Below are positions 16,201 to 25,403 of a DNA stretch of 64,000 nt, piece after piece. Position 1 is the first letter of the stretch, and each line of letters begins with the position of its first letter. A program made the translations under genes and the position numbers. This DNA is from Profundibacter sp033851955 (lineage in GTDB: Bacteria; Pseudomonadota; Alphaproteobacteria; Rhodobacterales; Rhodobacteraceae). The notes under the pieces are model-generated. The model saw only the letters and a list, made by a program, of their open reading frames with translations. It was not told the DNA's origin and ran no database searches. The stretch lies in contig JAWSVK010000018.1 of NCBI GenBank assembly GCA_033851955.1, forward strand, positions 1 to 64,000, read 5' to 3'.

Positions 16201-18965
16201 TCGGATCGGCCGACTGTGTCGACATCATTGTTGAAACCGAAAAGGTCGAATTTGACGTCGAAAAATCCTGCAAACCATCGGGGGATCGCCAAATTTTGGG
16301 TGCGACCGGATGGGTTCAGGCCTATCAATGTACCCTGACCGTGACCACCAACGGAGTGCCGTTCACGGACCCGCTTTGGATCACTGAAGATCTGCATTTC
16401 GGAACCAACTCTGGCGCGGGCCAAATCCAAAACATCACCTCTGCTGACCCTTGGTCCTGCTCAAACCCGCCATATTCCGCGCCCGGTCAAGGCAACGTGC
16501 CCTATTGCGGCATCCAAGGTGCTCAATTTCCAGCCTCTGGCACCTCGACACTCACGGTCGACCTGATGATGAATGCGGCGATGGATCAGTTTGGCGCGGA
16601 AAATTGCGTATCGCTTAGCGTCGGGCCACCAACCGCAAATGGCCTTCCTGCCCCGATTGCAAGCGATTGCTTTGAATTTGCACCAGCGCCTGAGCCGACA
16701 CTGGATATCACCAAAACATGCGAGCCCGCAATCCTCGGGGCTGGCAACCTTTGGACGGTCGAATGCACCGTGACCGTCAGCGGCACGAACCTGCCATCCG
16801 GGCATCAAATCATCCTAAAAGATGGGCTGCAAGGCGCGGGCTCTACCGTCATCAATTCGGGCGGTTTCAATCCGTCGCCGTTCTTACCGCAAAGCTGTAC
16901 GGGCTATGCAATTGCCTCTGGTCTTGGATCACAGTGCATACTGACAAGCGATCAAATCACTGCAAACGGCGGGTCAATATCACTGCCCTACACGGGAACG
17001 CTTTCTGGTAACCGCTTGGGTCTAAACAGCCCCCCTGCCGAGAACTGCGCTGCCGCCAGTGTTTCGGCGCTGAACCTGACTGCGCCACAAAACGCGACCG
17101 GCCAGGCCTGCGTTGATATCCCACTGACTGTTACAGCCGTTCCAGGAACAGGTGGCATCAGCATCGATCCTTCGATTCCTATCATCGTCACGCCACCAAC
17201 AGGCTGTGGGTTTGATACGCTGTTTGTGATCGACCAATCCGGATCGATGCAACAACAAAACCGGATGGGATTGACCAAACAAGCCGTCACTGCGGCGCTG
17301 CGTATTTTCGTAGGTGGTGGCTCAAAGTCAGGTGCAATTGTGTTCAATGAATTTGCCTATCCCGCCGGTGGAACATCCGTTCTGCTGCCGTCTTCCACTT
17401 TGGAAACGGCGATCAGCGCGATCACAGCTGGTGGCCCCACCAATTGGGTGGCCGGTATGACCACGGCAAACAACGTCGTGTCTGGTCTGGCGAATAAACC
17501 CTTGGTCCTGTTCATCACGGACGGGTTGCCAAATCGACCCGTCGGCGATCCAACACAGGTTGGGAACACGACTTACTACATCAATCAGGCCGCCCCTGCG
17601 GTGAACGCTTTGCGTGCGCAAGGCAGCCAAGTCGTGGGGATCGCGCTTGGGAATGGTGTTCTATCAAGCAATCTATCCATGCTGCTTGGGCCAAATGTCG
17701 TCACCGCCGGTGGAAATGTTGCGATTGATCCGCAAACAACAGATGTTATTGCCATTCCCACAGGAAATATGATCATTCCCGCGTTTGAAGCGATCGTAAA
17801 CGCATATTGCCCTGGTAGAAAAACCATGACGCAACCACAAAAAGATGCGCTGATGGCAACGTTGCAAGCGATGCCAAAATCCGCAGGCGTCTATATGGGG
17901 GATGATGAATTGCTTGTTGTGCCAGAAGAGGAAGCCGTGGACAAGCCGCCCGTCCTCCCAACAACAGCGCCTGCTCTAACCACCATCAAAGAGCAAACGG
18001 GACCGTGCGTCGCCAACCGCGCCAGCCAGACCTACGACTGTGGTTTCCGTCTAAGTGTCACCAACACCGGAACGGGGCCATACATTGGGCCACTGGTGAT
18101 GACCGACACGGCGGGCAATCCCGGGATCAACTCGGCGAGTGCCGTCTCGGGCAACGGCTGGAGCTGCGGCGCAGCTGTCGGCAATGCGGTGTCCTGTACA
18201 AACCCTGCAGTCAACCTGACACCGGGAGCCTCAACCCATGTTGACCTGCGGATGAAGGTCAAAGGTCTGCGCAAGGGTGGCAGCCTCCAAAACTGTGCCA
18301 CAACAGGCGTCACGGATGATCGCCGTCAGCGGGTGGCTTTGATCCAAAAAATCATGAACGACCGTGGCCTGAAAGCCGGACCAGTTGATGGCGATCCCGG
18401 GCGCAAAACCTTTGCCGCGCTTGCCACATTGCGCGCCGATCTTGGTTTGGCAGAAAGCCGCGAATTTGATGATGCGTTGTTCAACGCCCTTGGACTTCCG
18501 TTGCAAAACGCAGAACAAGCCTCTTGTGTCACGGCTGACCTTGCGCCGATGCCGGCCCCACCGTTGCAGTGCAATCCGAAAACCACTGTGGCACAGGGCG
18601 AAAGCTGTGCGTGCCGCTATGATAACATGAAGCGGCGCAATGCGCGTTCTTGTCAGTGTCGTGCGGGATATGCGCTGGTTGTCGGCAAAGGCTGTGTAGA
18701 AAAAGCAGCCCCCAAACCACAACCCGTTCCAAAGACAGGGCCCAAATGTGATCTGCGATCAACCTACCTACGCGGCGATGTCTGTGCCTGCATTGATCGC
18801 AAAAACGCACGCAACATTTCCAAAACCCGCTGCGGCTGCACAAATGGGCTTCCGATGGTCAATGGCAGATGTATACCGATCAAGGTCCGACCAAAACCCG
18901 AAGGCGATGGACCTGCGGGCACCAAAGACTGTCGGATTAAAATTGGCAATGTTTGTGTAAAATAA
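13218..18965 (+). CDS. Very large secreted repeat protein with VWA domain, 1915 aa
   Basis: This is an exported surface or secreted protein. A Sec signal peptide ends near residue 33 (LACLIAPTNAHAQN). An N-terminal module (NLLVDGGFDG...) is followed by seven or more degenerate repeats of about 130-150 residues. Each repeat opens with a pattern like ITVTKTCDAP, then an aromatic-Xaa-Cys (WDCEI, WSCEV, YQCTL), and ends with ENCV/CV. These are DUF11-like beta-sandwich repeats with conserved cysteines. A von Willebrand A domain (about 1330-1530) has the metal-site motif DQSGS. One more repeat, a peptidoglycan-binding-like helical segment (about 1700-1765, KAGPVDGDPGRKTFAAL) and a Cys-rich EGF-like tail (about 1785-1915) complete it. 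Adhesion or envelope attachment is plausible. A terminator follows. Confidence 0.85.
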   Translation: MPPMISRVTNKTLSFFASAVLACLIAPTNAHAQNLLVDGGFDGAPQTQHGDRFDEDLSPWMFATVSPTAVIQNTQNLVAVDGPGGFDYQDRGPESDASSAPAGVTQYYIDSGNIPLYGWQYFTPSCRGTATASMKVTNREGHGEAGPTLTGAEVPPQAGPFTFRSTQGGLAILQVPNQIPTFPIGFGVSPAPTAQLVTALKAQFDAEKMPFLLTAATTQTYPWTPMTFQAPVEAGQLYAFMAELGHSVNMDNASVEVACDTPVVPVPTDITVTKTCDAPVAGVHNGVSGMFWDCEIDAQGTLHTQPSQGVLHVNDLVTPSTGTTAEIISMTSQSGNMNCTYNNGQSCLVAGNTFDATNGETIDVQLFLSGAAAPAQHNVENCVKAIYFKNGQPTQFPQSCVTTQWEIPTPSPYLNTVKTCDPIAPVSTGPMTLNCQIQVTGTNLAPGSFVLVGDAFAGLPPMNASIIGTMMNVTSNEPWSCVDLNINTPSSVGLCELPAADMAAAGGSSVINVSFEFTTDQSGGQVANCPISEATPNSFISATGQRSSQPPMRSPQTDSVQLPDGCVLLDIPPAIVEEKIERAEMTKSCDQPQQAVVNGVLGYTWDCQATITVIPIPFAGTFTLDDDASNISIGVAQFLSASEPNCQGIGTDQLSCALNGATMTAPHIVTYQLFTELTDPNQPIEWENCIKGRAETTADEHPTVPMCVGRVIKPEISVVDPEPKEITLTKKCGRPSDAQQNGVNGKRWSCEVTVTANPAPFSGTFSFLEDASNVSGTTSANIIGYQSTNAGWTCGGTFPQPQTQCGILGNVFSQSGVETISFDLFAANQGNSVKWENCVSGTYTNAFGEKRDVKGNCVGTDWENTKEPPVIPLKKGCRATGTENGNSYYLCSIYVSPPSSGTVTGPLTVDELFTTASGASATQYIQALIGTPSAPNGWACQQPNFPNGASCTISAADFNGNTGHRIDAQIMIPTAVLQKEGFENCAQVRIGDQIVGSADCVDIIVETEKVEFDVEKSCKPSGDRQILGATGWVQAYQCTLTVTTNGVPFTDPLWITEDLHFGTNSGAGQIQNITSADPWSCSNPPYSAPGQGNVPYCGIQGAQFPASGTSTLTVDLMMNAAMDQFGAENCVSLSVGPPTANGLPAPIASDCFEFAPAPEPTLDITKTCEPAILGAGNLWTVECTVTVSGTNLPSGHQIILKDGLQGAGSTVINSGGFNPSPFLPQSCTGYAIASGLGSQCILTSDQITANGGSISLPYTGTLSGNRLGLNSPPAENCAAASVSALNLTAPQNATGQACVDIPLTVTAVPGTGGISIDPSIPIIVTPPTGCGFDTLFVIDQSGSMQQQNRMGLTKQAVTAALRIFVGGGSKSGAIVFNEFAYPAGGTSVLLPSSTLETAISAITAGGPTNWVAGMTTANNVVSGLANKPLVLFITDGLPNRPVGDPTQVGNTTYYINQAAPAVNALRAQGSQVVGIALGNGVLSSNLSMLLGPNVVTAGGNVAIDPQTTDVIAIPTGNMIIPAFEAIVNAYCPGRKTMTQPQKDALMATLQAMPKSAGVYMGDDELLVVPEEEAVDKPPVLPTTAPALTTIKEQTGPCVANRASQTYDCGFRLSVTNTGTGPYIGPLVMTDTAGNPGINSASAVSGNGWSCGAAVGNAVSCTNPAVNLTPGASTHVDLRMKVKGLRKGGSLQNCATTGVTDDRRQRVALIQKIMNDRGLKAGPVDGDPGRKTFAALATLRADLGLAESREFDDALFNALGLPLQNAEQASCVTADLAPMPAPPLQCNPKTTVAQGESCACRYDNMKRRNARSCQCRAGYALVVGKGCVEKAAPKPQPVPKTGPKCDLRSTYLRGDVCACIDRKNARNISKTRCGCTNGLPMVNGRCIPIKVRPKPEGDGPAGTKDCRIKIGNVCVK

Positions 18966-18971
18966 CCTATA

Positions 18972-19008
18972 GCAGGGCCGTGAGGTAATGCACGGCCCTG
19001 CATTTTTG
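18972..19008 (+). terminator. Rho-independent terminator after the VWA protein gene
   Basis: GCAGGGCCGTG and CACGGCCCTGC form an 11-bp perfect stem with an 8-nt loop, followed by ATTTTT. It lies 6 nt after the stop codon. Confidence 0.93.
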
Positions 19009-19077
19009 GTTGGCCTTTCCGACGAAATCTAGGATGGTTCTCGAACAATCCCGATCTGAGAAATTATGTGAGGTATT

Positions 19078-20211
19078 ATGAAAAATAAAATATTTGCATC
19101 CCTCGTCGTGGCGAGCATTTTTGCCTCGGGCGCGGGACAGGCCGAAACCGTTTTCAAACAAGTGTCGGGCGTGAGCGCAGGCGACACCCTAAATGTGCGT
19201 TTGGGCGCAGGCTCCAAATTCCAAGACATCGGCGACATTCAACCAAACGAGGTTATCGCGGTTCTGGGCTATGATGCCTCGGGAAACTGGGCGAAAATAC
19301 TCTATCAGGGGCAAATCGCCTATGTCTCTGCCAGATACCTGTCGCCACTCAGCATTGCGCCAGCAAGCCCCACCTCGACCGGTCCCCATGTGGTGAAGGG
19401 CATCAAAGCCGGTGATCCTGATGGTGGCCTGGTTGTGCGCAAACGCGCCGGCACGGGGCAACCAAAAATCGGAGTTTTGACGAACCGCACCCCCGTCAAT
19501 GTGATCAAGCGCACCGCCAATGGGAAATGGGCCAAGATCCAGTTTGGAAATGGCACCGGTTGGGTCAGTGGCTTTTACTTGAACGCTCTGCAAACTGCGG
19601 TGCCTCAACCCATGCCATCGCCCACGCCGCAGACCGCGCCGGATGGCGGCAGCCTGCCCGCGATGTTCACCGTCACCGGTGTGGCCGCGAATGACAGCTT
19701 GAATTTTCGCGACGCACCCAACGCATCAGCCAACATCATCGGGCGGTTCGCCCCCGGTGCGCAAGTGCAGGTATTGAACATGGCCAGCGGCAATTGGGCC
19801 TATGTAACGGATGGCGAAACGGCAGGCTACGTAAGCACCCGTTTCCTCACCCGAAACAGCAGCACCGGAAATGCCCCAGTGACAACCGCAAACGGATTTA
19901 TCTTGGGCATCACTTGCCATGGCACCGAACCGTTCTGGTCGTTTAAAATCGCCGACGACCGCACCGTAACCTACACATCTCTGGTGAACGGGACCGCACC
20001 CCTAACTTCACTGGTGCAAACAACACCCTCCACGTTGACAGGCAGCTATCCCTTCGCGTTTTCAAGCCCGCCCTATTCGGGATTGATACGAACCCAACAA
20101 TGCTCAGACGGGATGTCGGACAACAGCTACACCATGTCAATTCAGCTGAATACGCCCACACAATCTGGCGGCACTCAAACCCTGAACGGGTGCTGCAACA
20201 TTCAACCTTGA
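19078..20211 (+). CDS. Secreted bacterial SH3 (SH3b) repeat protein
   Basis: The protein is exported: a signal peptide (KIFASLVVASIFASGAGQAE) ends near residue 23. Three SH3b modules follow, at about 25-90, 105-180 and 195-262. Each carries a version of the LNVR/LNFRDAPNASANIIG...GNWAYV...GYVSTRFL pattern, typical of cell-wall-contacting domains. The C-terminal ~110 residues (GITCHGTEPFWSFKIADDRTV) resemble the COG3650-type periplasmic domain, whose hallmark is a Gly-Xaa-Glu-Pro-Phe-Trp motif. A GAGG ribosome-binding site lies 5 nt ahead of the ATG. A periplasmic, peptidoglycan-associated role is likely. Its position after the VWA protein suggests a common envelope theme, though the terminator makes it a separate unit. 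Confidence 0.85.
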   Translation: MKNKIFASLVVASIFASGAGQAETVFKQVSGVSAGDTLNVRLGAGSKFQDIGDIQPNEVIAVLGYDASGNWAKILYQGQIAYVSARYLSPLSIAPASPTSTGPHVVKGIKAGDPDGGLVVRKRAGTGQPKIGVLTNRTPVNVIKRTANGKWAKIQFGNGTGWVSGFYLNALQTAVPQPMPSPTPQTAPDGGSLPAMFTVTGVAANDSLNFRDAPNASANIIGRFAPGAQVQVLNMASGNWAYVTDGETAGYVSTRFLTRNSSTGNAPVTTANGFILGITCHGTEPFWSFKIADDRTVTYTSLVNGTAPLTSLVQTTPSTLTGSYPFAFSSPPYSGLIRTQQCSDGMSDNSYTMSIQLNTPTQSGGTQTLNGCCNIQP

Positions 20212-20338
20212 TGCTGCAGCGACACAAAACCCGCCAATGCGCAACCGAACCTGTCACCGCATGCCGCAAATATTACCCCTTGAATTGACACGCGTTTCTG
20301 GCTCAAATGGGGTCACGGTTCTTTCGGGGGAAAACGAT

Positions 20339-22618
20339 ATGACTGTTCTAAAAGCCATCCTACTGCTCATGGTCCTAGCGTTACCTTGGAGCAACACCGC
20401 AAATGCGCAGTCGCTCTTTTCCACCAGCGAACCGACCGCCACCACACCCGTCCTGCCGGACCCATTAACCCCCGAAGCCGCAAACGCCCTGATGTCACGC
20501 CTCTCGGATGCCGAGGTGCGTGCGCTCTTGCTGGATCAGTTGCACACACAGGCCATAGAGACCGACACCGCCAATAACACCAATTTGTCCGACCTATTTT
20601 ATCACGCCACAACAGGTGCGGCGAACAACGCTATCAAATCGATAAAAGGCCTGCCCCAACTATTTGCAGGGGAGGCCAAAGTGTTTTCGACCTTCTACAA
20701 ACGCATTGGGGGTGGCAATGGTCTGTTGGTTATGTTCGGCTATTTCGTCCTTGTCTTTGGCATTGCCGCACTTGCGGAACTTGGATTTCGTCGCCTCACC
20801 AAAAACTGGCGCATTGCTCCGCCTGTAGATCCCAAAGACATCAAATTGCATGAAATCCTAAAGCTGTTGGTGCAACGCTTATCGACACAAGTGGTGGCCG
20901 TCGTTATTTTTATATTCGTGGCCAGAATTGCAAGTTCGCTCATAGTGCCAGCCAACATTCATCCCATCATCAGCCTGATCGGCTTTTATCTGATTGGTTT
21001 TCCACGCCTCGCGCTGGCCTTTGCGTTTTTCCTTTTTGCGCCGATGAACCGTGAATATCGTCTTTTAAACATCGAAACCCCAGCCGCTCGAAACTTTTGC
21101 AAACACCAGTTCTGGATTACGTTTTTGCTCGGCTTTTCCGTTGCGATGCCCGCCTTTAATCAGATGCACGGTATTGCTCCAGGCGAAATTAGGCTCGGCT
21201 TTTGGCTCAACACAGCGATGCATGTCTACATGGTTTGCGTGTTGTGGATCTATCGCAGCTCTGTCACCGATATGATGCGCGGCTCCGATCCAGACGTCAG
21301 CCCCCTTGAGGATCGTGTCGCACGCATCTACCCCTATTTCGGCATCGCGGTCGTAATCGCCGTCTGGTGGTTGGTCAAAATCATCGCCAGCTATGGCAAC
21401 TTTGAACTCCTCGCCAAAGCCCCTCATTATAAAACCATGACCCTGATCTTGTTTGCCCCCGCAATGGACACCCTGATCCGTGGCTTGGTACGCCACCTGT
21501 CACCGCCCATGAAAGGCGAGGGCATCGTTGCAGAGCGCGCCTATCTGGCAGGCAAACGCTCCTACATTCGCATCGGGCGCGTGTTGGTTTTTGGCTTCTC
21601 TGTGCTGATCATCGCAGGGTTCTGGGGCCTTTCTGCAACTCATATCGCATCCGCCGGTGTTGGCCCGCGGCTCGCTGGCTCCGCAATTGAATTCCTGTTC
21701 ATCATGTCAATTGGCTATTTGCTCTATGAGGCGGTCTCACTTTATATCAACAACAAACTGGCCGCCGAACAAACTGCATCGGGATTTGACCCAGACTCCG
21801 CCGAAGTTGGCGGCGATGGCGGCGGTGCTGGTGGTTCACGCCTGTCCACGGTTTTACCACTGATCTTGGGCGTGTGTCGCTCGATCATCGTGGTGGTGTT
21901 CCTATTGCTTGGACTGGGCCAAGCAGGCGTTGACACAACCCCATTGCTGGCAGGCGCCGGGATCGTCGGCTTGGCGATCGGCTTTGGTGCGCAAAAACTG
22001 GTGACTGACGTGGTCTCCGGCATCTTCTTTTTGATCGACGACGCCTTTCGCACCGGTGAATATGTGACCATTGATCAAACCATGGGCACGGTTGAAAAAA
22101 TCTCAATCCGCTCCCTGCAACTGCGCCACCACAAAGGACCGGTTCACACCATCCCCTTTGGTGAAATTCCCAAAATCACCAATTATTCCCGCGACTGGGT
22201 GATCATGAAACTGCGCTTTACTGTCCCGTTTGGCACTGACCCCAATAAGGTCAAAAAGATTTTCAAAAAGATCGGGCAAGAAATGCTGGAAATACCTGAA
22301 TTTGCGGATGATTTTATCCAACCGTTCAAATCCCAAGGGATGCTCGAAATTGATGACATCGGCATGGTGTTCCGCGGTAAATTCATGGCCAAACCCGGCA
22401 CCCAATTCACCATCCGCAAGGAAATATTCAACCGTGTGAACGCCGCCTTTGAGGAAAACGGATTGGAGTTTGCCCGCCGCGAAGTGCGCGTCGCCCTGCC
22501 CTCAATGGAGGGCACCAAATTGTCTCAAGAGGACAAAGCCGCGATTTCGGCCGCTGCAACCCAAGCCATTCAAGACACCCTGCCCGAAGACAAGACCGCA
22601 AAAGACAATCAACAATAA
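20339..22618 (+). CDS. Large MscS-family mechanosensitive channel
   Basis: This inner-membrane channel is opened by membrane tension and releases solutes on osmotic downshock. An N-terminal signal peptide (MTVLKAILLLMVLALPWSNTANAQ) is followed by a periplasmic segment, several membrane helices and the conserved MscS pore region at about 530-570 (LLAGAGIVGLAIGFGAQKLVTDVVSGIFFL). The beta domain follows (EYVTIDQTMGTVEKISIRSLQLRHHKG). About 759 aa makes it one of the long MscS relatives. I chose the ATG at 20339 rather than an upstream in-frame start at 20237. It has GGGGG 8 nt upstream, and only this start puts the signal peptide at the N-terminus. Confidence 0.93.
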   Translation: MTVLKAILLLMVLALPWSNTANAQSLFSTSEPTATTPVLPDPLTPEAANALMSRLSDAEVRALLLDQLHTQAIETDTANNTNLSDLFYHATTGAANNAIKSIKGLPQLFAGEAKVFSTFYKRIGGGNGLLVMFGYFVLVFGIAALAELGFRRLTKNWRIAPPVDPKDIKLHEILKLLVQRLSTQVVAVVIFIFVARIASSLIVPANIHPIISLIGFYLIGFPRLALAFAFFLFAPMNREYRLLNIETPAARNFCKHQFWITFLLGFSVAMPAFNQMHGIAPGEIRLGFWLNTAMHVYMVCVLWIYRSSVTDMMRGSDPDVSPLEDRVARIYPYFGIAVVIAVWWLVKIIASYGNFELLAKAPHYKTMTLILFAPAMDTLIRGLVRHLSPPMKGEGIVAERAYLAGKRSYIRIGRVLVFGFSVLIIAGFWGLSATHIASAGVGPRLAGSAIEFLFIMSIGYLLYEAVSLYINNKLAAEQTASGFDPDSAEVGGDGGGAGGSRLSTVLPLILGVCRSIIVVVFLLLGLGQAGVDTTPLLAGAGIVGLAIGFGAQKLVTDVVSGIFFLIDDAFRTGEYVTIDQTMGTVEKISIRSLQLRHHKGPVHTIPFGEIPKITNYSRDWVIMKLRFTVPFGTDPNKVKKIFKKIGQEMLEIPEFADDFIQPFKSQGMLEIDDIGMVFRGKFMAKPGTQFTIRKEIFNRVNAAFEENGLEFARREVRVALPSMEGTKLSQEDKAAISAAATQAIQDTLPEDKTAKDNQQ

Positions 22619-22631
22619 CCCAACCCAGCGA

Positions 22632-23864
22632 CTAGCGGAAAATCTTTAGCGCAACATCCTTTGAAGCCCCCAAAAGGCGCATCGACACCAAGGGCGCCAA
22701 AACACGTCGTTCCGGTCGGCTATCGATGAATTTCGACATCAAGGTCTTGCCGTCTGCAACCGCCGCCAGATGACCCGACACCGGCTGATTGACACGCAAT
22801 TGCATCTGCGTCATCGCGCCCTCCACATCAACTTGGCTCAACCGTTGTGGGACCACAAATCGCAAGGCGGGATCCGCCGATTTCAACGTCACAAACGGCA
22901 CATCTCCAATCGGATCACGTAAATCACGCGCCAATCTCTGCGCCGTCTCAACCGCCTCATGCCAGCACCAACCGGATGTCTCGACAGGGCGCAAAAGATT
23001 GCCCGTGACGAAATAGCTAGGATCAGTTGCGCGGCCATATTGGTCAATCACAGGCCCCCCCGTCCCCGCATCCACTTGCAAGTGACTGGCATACAAAAGC
23101 GCGGCCTCAGGCCGAAACTGCCCCGAAATAATGACCCCGTCTGTTTCAATCACTTGGGTCGCACCACGCCGATTGACAAAGCTCACCGCTTCAACCTTTT
23201 GCTGCCCGTAGATGCGCAGATCACGCGCAGCCGTGTGCAGCGGAACACCCTTGAACGCCGCATAGGGCCGCATCACACGACGCACCGTCACACGGGCGTC
23301 TTCCTCAATCATCGCCGCCGCTCGCATGCCGCCATGCCGACAGGTCATTATCGCCGAAAATGACACCAGCTCGCTGCCCAAAATAACGGGGCGCTTGAAC
23401 GGGCGTTTGCCGTTCAAATAGACCATCGCCTGCAACGCACCCGTGGTCACCACCCCCTGTGGACGCGTCCCCGAAAGGAACCTTTGGGCACGGCTGCTCT
23501 CACGCACGCCAGTGCACAGCGCCACACGATTGGCCTGCAAATCCACGTTGCCCTCGGCCGTGTTTAAACTCAGTCGCGCGTTCGGATGCAGTGCTGTCAC
23601 CGACACGCCCGTGCGAATATCCACCCCTGCCGCAACCGCGTTTTCCACCAAGGTACGCGCATAATGCGGCCCCTTAAGAACGCGGCCCAACTCTCTGACA
23701 CCAAACGGATAATGACCGCAATGACGCGGCACACCACCGGCCTCAACATCGCGTTCCAACACCACGACATCCTCAACACCGATCTGGCGCAGCGCCGTTG
23801 CCAGCGCCAAGCCAGCCGTGCCACCGCCGACAATCGCGACGTTGCAATTTAGCACGCTACGCAT
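22632..23864 (-). CDS. NAD(P)/FAD-dependent oxidoreductase, partner of the GlpA-like enzyme
   Basis: This flavoprotein is of the pyridine-nucleotide disulphide oxidoreductase type (COG0446). It has an N-terminal FAD fold (NVAIVGGGTAGLALATAL) and the RHCGHYPFG segment seen in the family that accompanies GlpA/GlpO-like dehydrogenases. The chosen ATG at 23864 gives MRSVLNCNVAIVGGG, overlaps the upstream stop by 8 nt (ATGCGTAG) and has GGGG/AAGG upstream. An in-frame start at 23888 exists but would lengthen the overlap to 32 nt. It probably passes electrons from the upstream flavoenzyme. The substrate is not known. Confidence 0.82.
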   Translation of the reverse strand: MRSVLNCNVAIVGGGTAGLALATALRQIGVEDVVVLERDVEAGGVPRHCGHYPFGVRELGRVLKGPHYARTLVENAVAAGVDIRTGVSVTALHPNARLSLNTAEGNVDLQANRVALCTGVRESSRAQRFLSGTRPQGVVTTGALQAMVYLNGKRPFKRPVILGSELVSFSAIMTCRHGGMRAAAMIEEDARVTVRRVMRPYAAFKGVPLHTAARDLRIYGQQKVEAVSFVNRRGATQVIETDGVIISGQFRPEAALLYASHLQVDAGTGGPVIDQYGRATDPSYFVTGNLLRPVETSGWCWHEAVETAQRLARDLRDPIGDVPFVTLKSADPALRFVVPQRLSQVDVEGAMTQMQLRVNQPVSGHLAAVADGKTLMSKFIDSRPERRVLAPLVSMRLLGASKDVALKIFR

Positions 23865-25254
23865 CCTTTTCCCCAATTGGCGGATCAAGATAGCCTGCCG
23901 TCAAACTGGACAGCGCACCAGTGCAATAGAACCCCTGACAACGCCCCATCGTCACCCGCGTGCGCCGTTTAAGACCCTGCAAAGTTGTCGGTGCCATCGG
24001 CCCGTTTAGCGCGGCCAAAATCTCGCGTTTGGTCACCAGCTCGCAGTGACAAATGATTCCGCCGTGGCCGGGGCCCTCCCAGTCGCGCCCGTGATAATTC
24101 GACAATCTGTCAGGGGTCGGACAGGTCGGTTTTTTGATCGGCGCCCCCTGAAACGCGACGCCTATATTCATCTGCGCCACATGCCGCGCAATGCCCAAAG
24201 CCGCGCTCAAACCCGTCGAGCGAATACCCGAAACCGAAATATAATTTCGCACCGGGTGCTGACTGATTTGATAATCTTGATGCTCGGTCGCAGGCCGCAA
24301 ACCAGCATAGACCGTGGTGACTTCGAAATCGGCCAATGCGGGCAATATCTCTATGCCCTTGGCGCGTAAATCGTGCAAACTCGCGGCCTCGGTTGTGGCC
24401 TCGCAGCGGCTGTCTTGTTCCTCGGCTGTGGGGCCAACCGCGAGATTGCCAAAGATGGTGCGAAAGATCACCACGCCTTTAGTGGTCTTGGTCGGTACCG
24501 GCAGTAACACCGCCGAAGCAAGCGCGGACGCGGGCTTGTCAAACACCACGAACTGCCCCTTGCGTGGCTTGATCGTGAAACTGGCCTGCCCCAACAATCG
24601 CTGATCAATGATGTCACCATAAAGCCCCGCACAGTTTATCACCTGCTTGGCCCGCACCCGCCCTGTTGAAACATCCAAGGTCCAGACATCGCCATCAAAC
24701 ACGCCGCCCAAAACCTCGGCATTACGGCGCAGCTCGGCCCCGTTGGCCATAGCTTGCAAAATGTAGGCGTGCGCGGTGGCCCACGGGTCAATGACGTATT
24801 CACCCGGAACGACAAAACCACCTTTCAGCTTCTGCGAAAGCGCAGGTTCGGCCTCCAGCAATGCCGCACGGCTGCGCAGCTCTACATCCAAAACGCCGTT
24901 TTGATGCGCCTTTTCAACCAGCGCTGGCAGGCTCGCCAATTGCTCATCACTCCACGCCAAAACCATCGCGCCGGTTTTTAATATTGGCAGGCCCAACCCC
25001 TCGCGGATGTCTAAATATTCGGCATAGCCCGCCGCAACGCAAGCCTGCTCAACCGATCCCGGTGGCGCGTCAAACCCTGTGTGTAAAATCGCCGAGTTTG
25101 CCTTGGACGCCCCATCCAACACCTCGGCGGCCTTTTCCAAAACCACGACTTTGGCCCCATCCAAAGTGAACCTGCGGGCCATCGCACAGCCAACCACGCC
25201 CGCTCCAATAACAGCGACATCAAATATGGGGTCTTGGTCTGGTGATTTCGACAT
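23857..25254 (-). CDS. GlpA/LhgO-like FAD oxidoreductase with [2Fe-2S] BFD domain
   Basis: The N-terminus has a DAO-type FAD fold (DVAVIGAGVVGCAMARRFTL and VVVLEKAAEVLDGASKANSAILHTGFDA), as in glycerol-3-phosphate or L-2-hydroxyglutarate oxidases (COG0579). The C-terminal ~65 residues are a BFD-like [2Fe-2S] domain, with cysteines in ICHCELVTKREI and RCQGFYCTG. Anaerobic GlpA has the same layout. The gene is co-transcribed with the COG0446 flavoprotein. The third gene (DUF1667) found with this pair in Firmicutes is absent here. The pathway role is uncertain: a glycerol-3-phosphate-like substrate is the first guess. Confidence 0.82.
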   Translation of the reverse strand: MSKSPDQDPIFDVAVIGAGVVGCAMARRFTLDGAKVVVLEKAAEVLDGASKANSAILHTGFDAPPGSVEQACVAAGYAEYLDIREGLGLPILKTGAMVLAWSDEQLASLPALVEKAHQNGVLDVELRSRAALLEAEPALSQKLKGGFVVPGEYVIDPWATAHAYILQAMANGAELRRNAEVLGGVFDGDVWTLDVSTGRVRAKQVINCAGLYGDIIDQRLLGQASFTIKPRKGQFVVFDKPASALASAVLLPVPTKTTKGVVIFRTIFGNLAVGPTAEEQDSRCEATTEAASLHDLRAKGIEILPALADFEVTTVYAGLRPATEHQDYQISQHPVRNYISVSGIRSTGLSAALGIARHVAQMNIGVAFQGAPIKKPTCPTPDRLSNYHGRDWEGPGHGGIICHCELVTKREILAALNGPMAPTTLQGLKRRTRVTMGRCQGFYCTGALSSLTAGYLDPPIGEKDA

Positions 25255-25403
25255 TTAGCGGCCTTACATTCCTTGGCCCTACCCTGTCTGGGCGCCTTCG
25301 ACTTGGCAAGACAATTGAGCCCCTCTGGCTGCGCCGTAACGTCAGGATTGCCACGCCGCCCGACGCACTGCATTCTTGGATCAACCAATTGTGAGAGGCC
25401 ACC

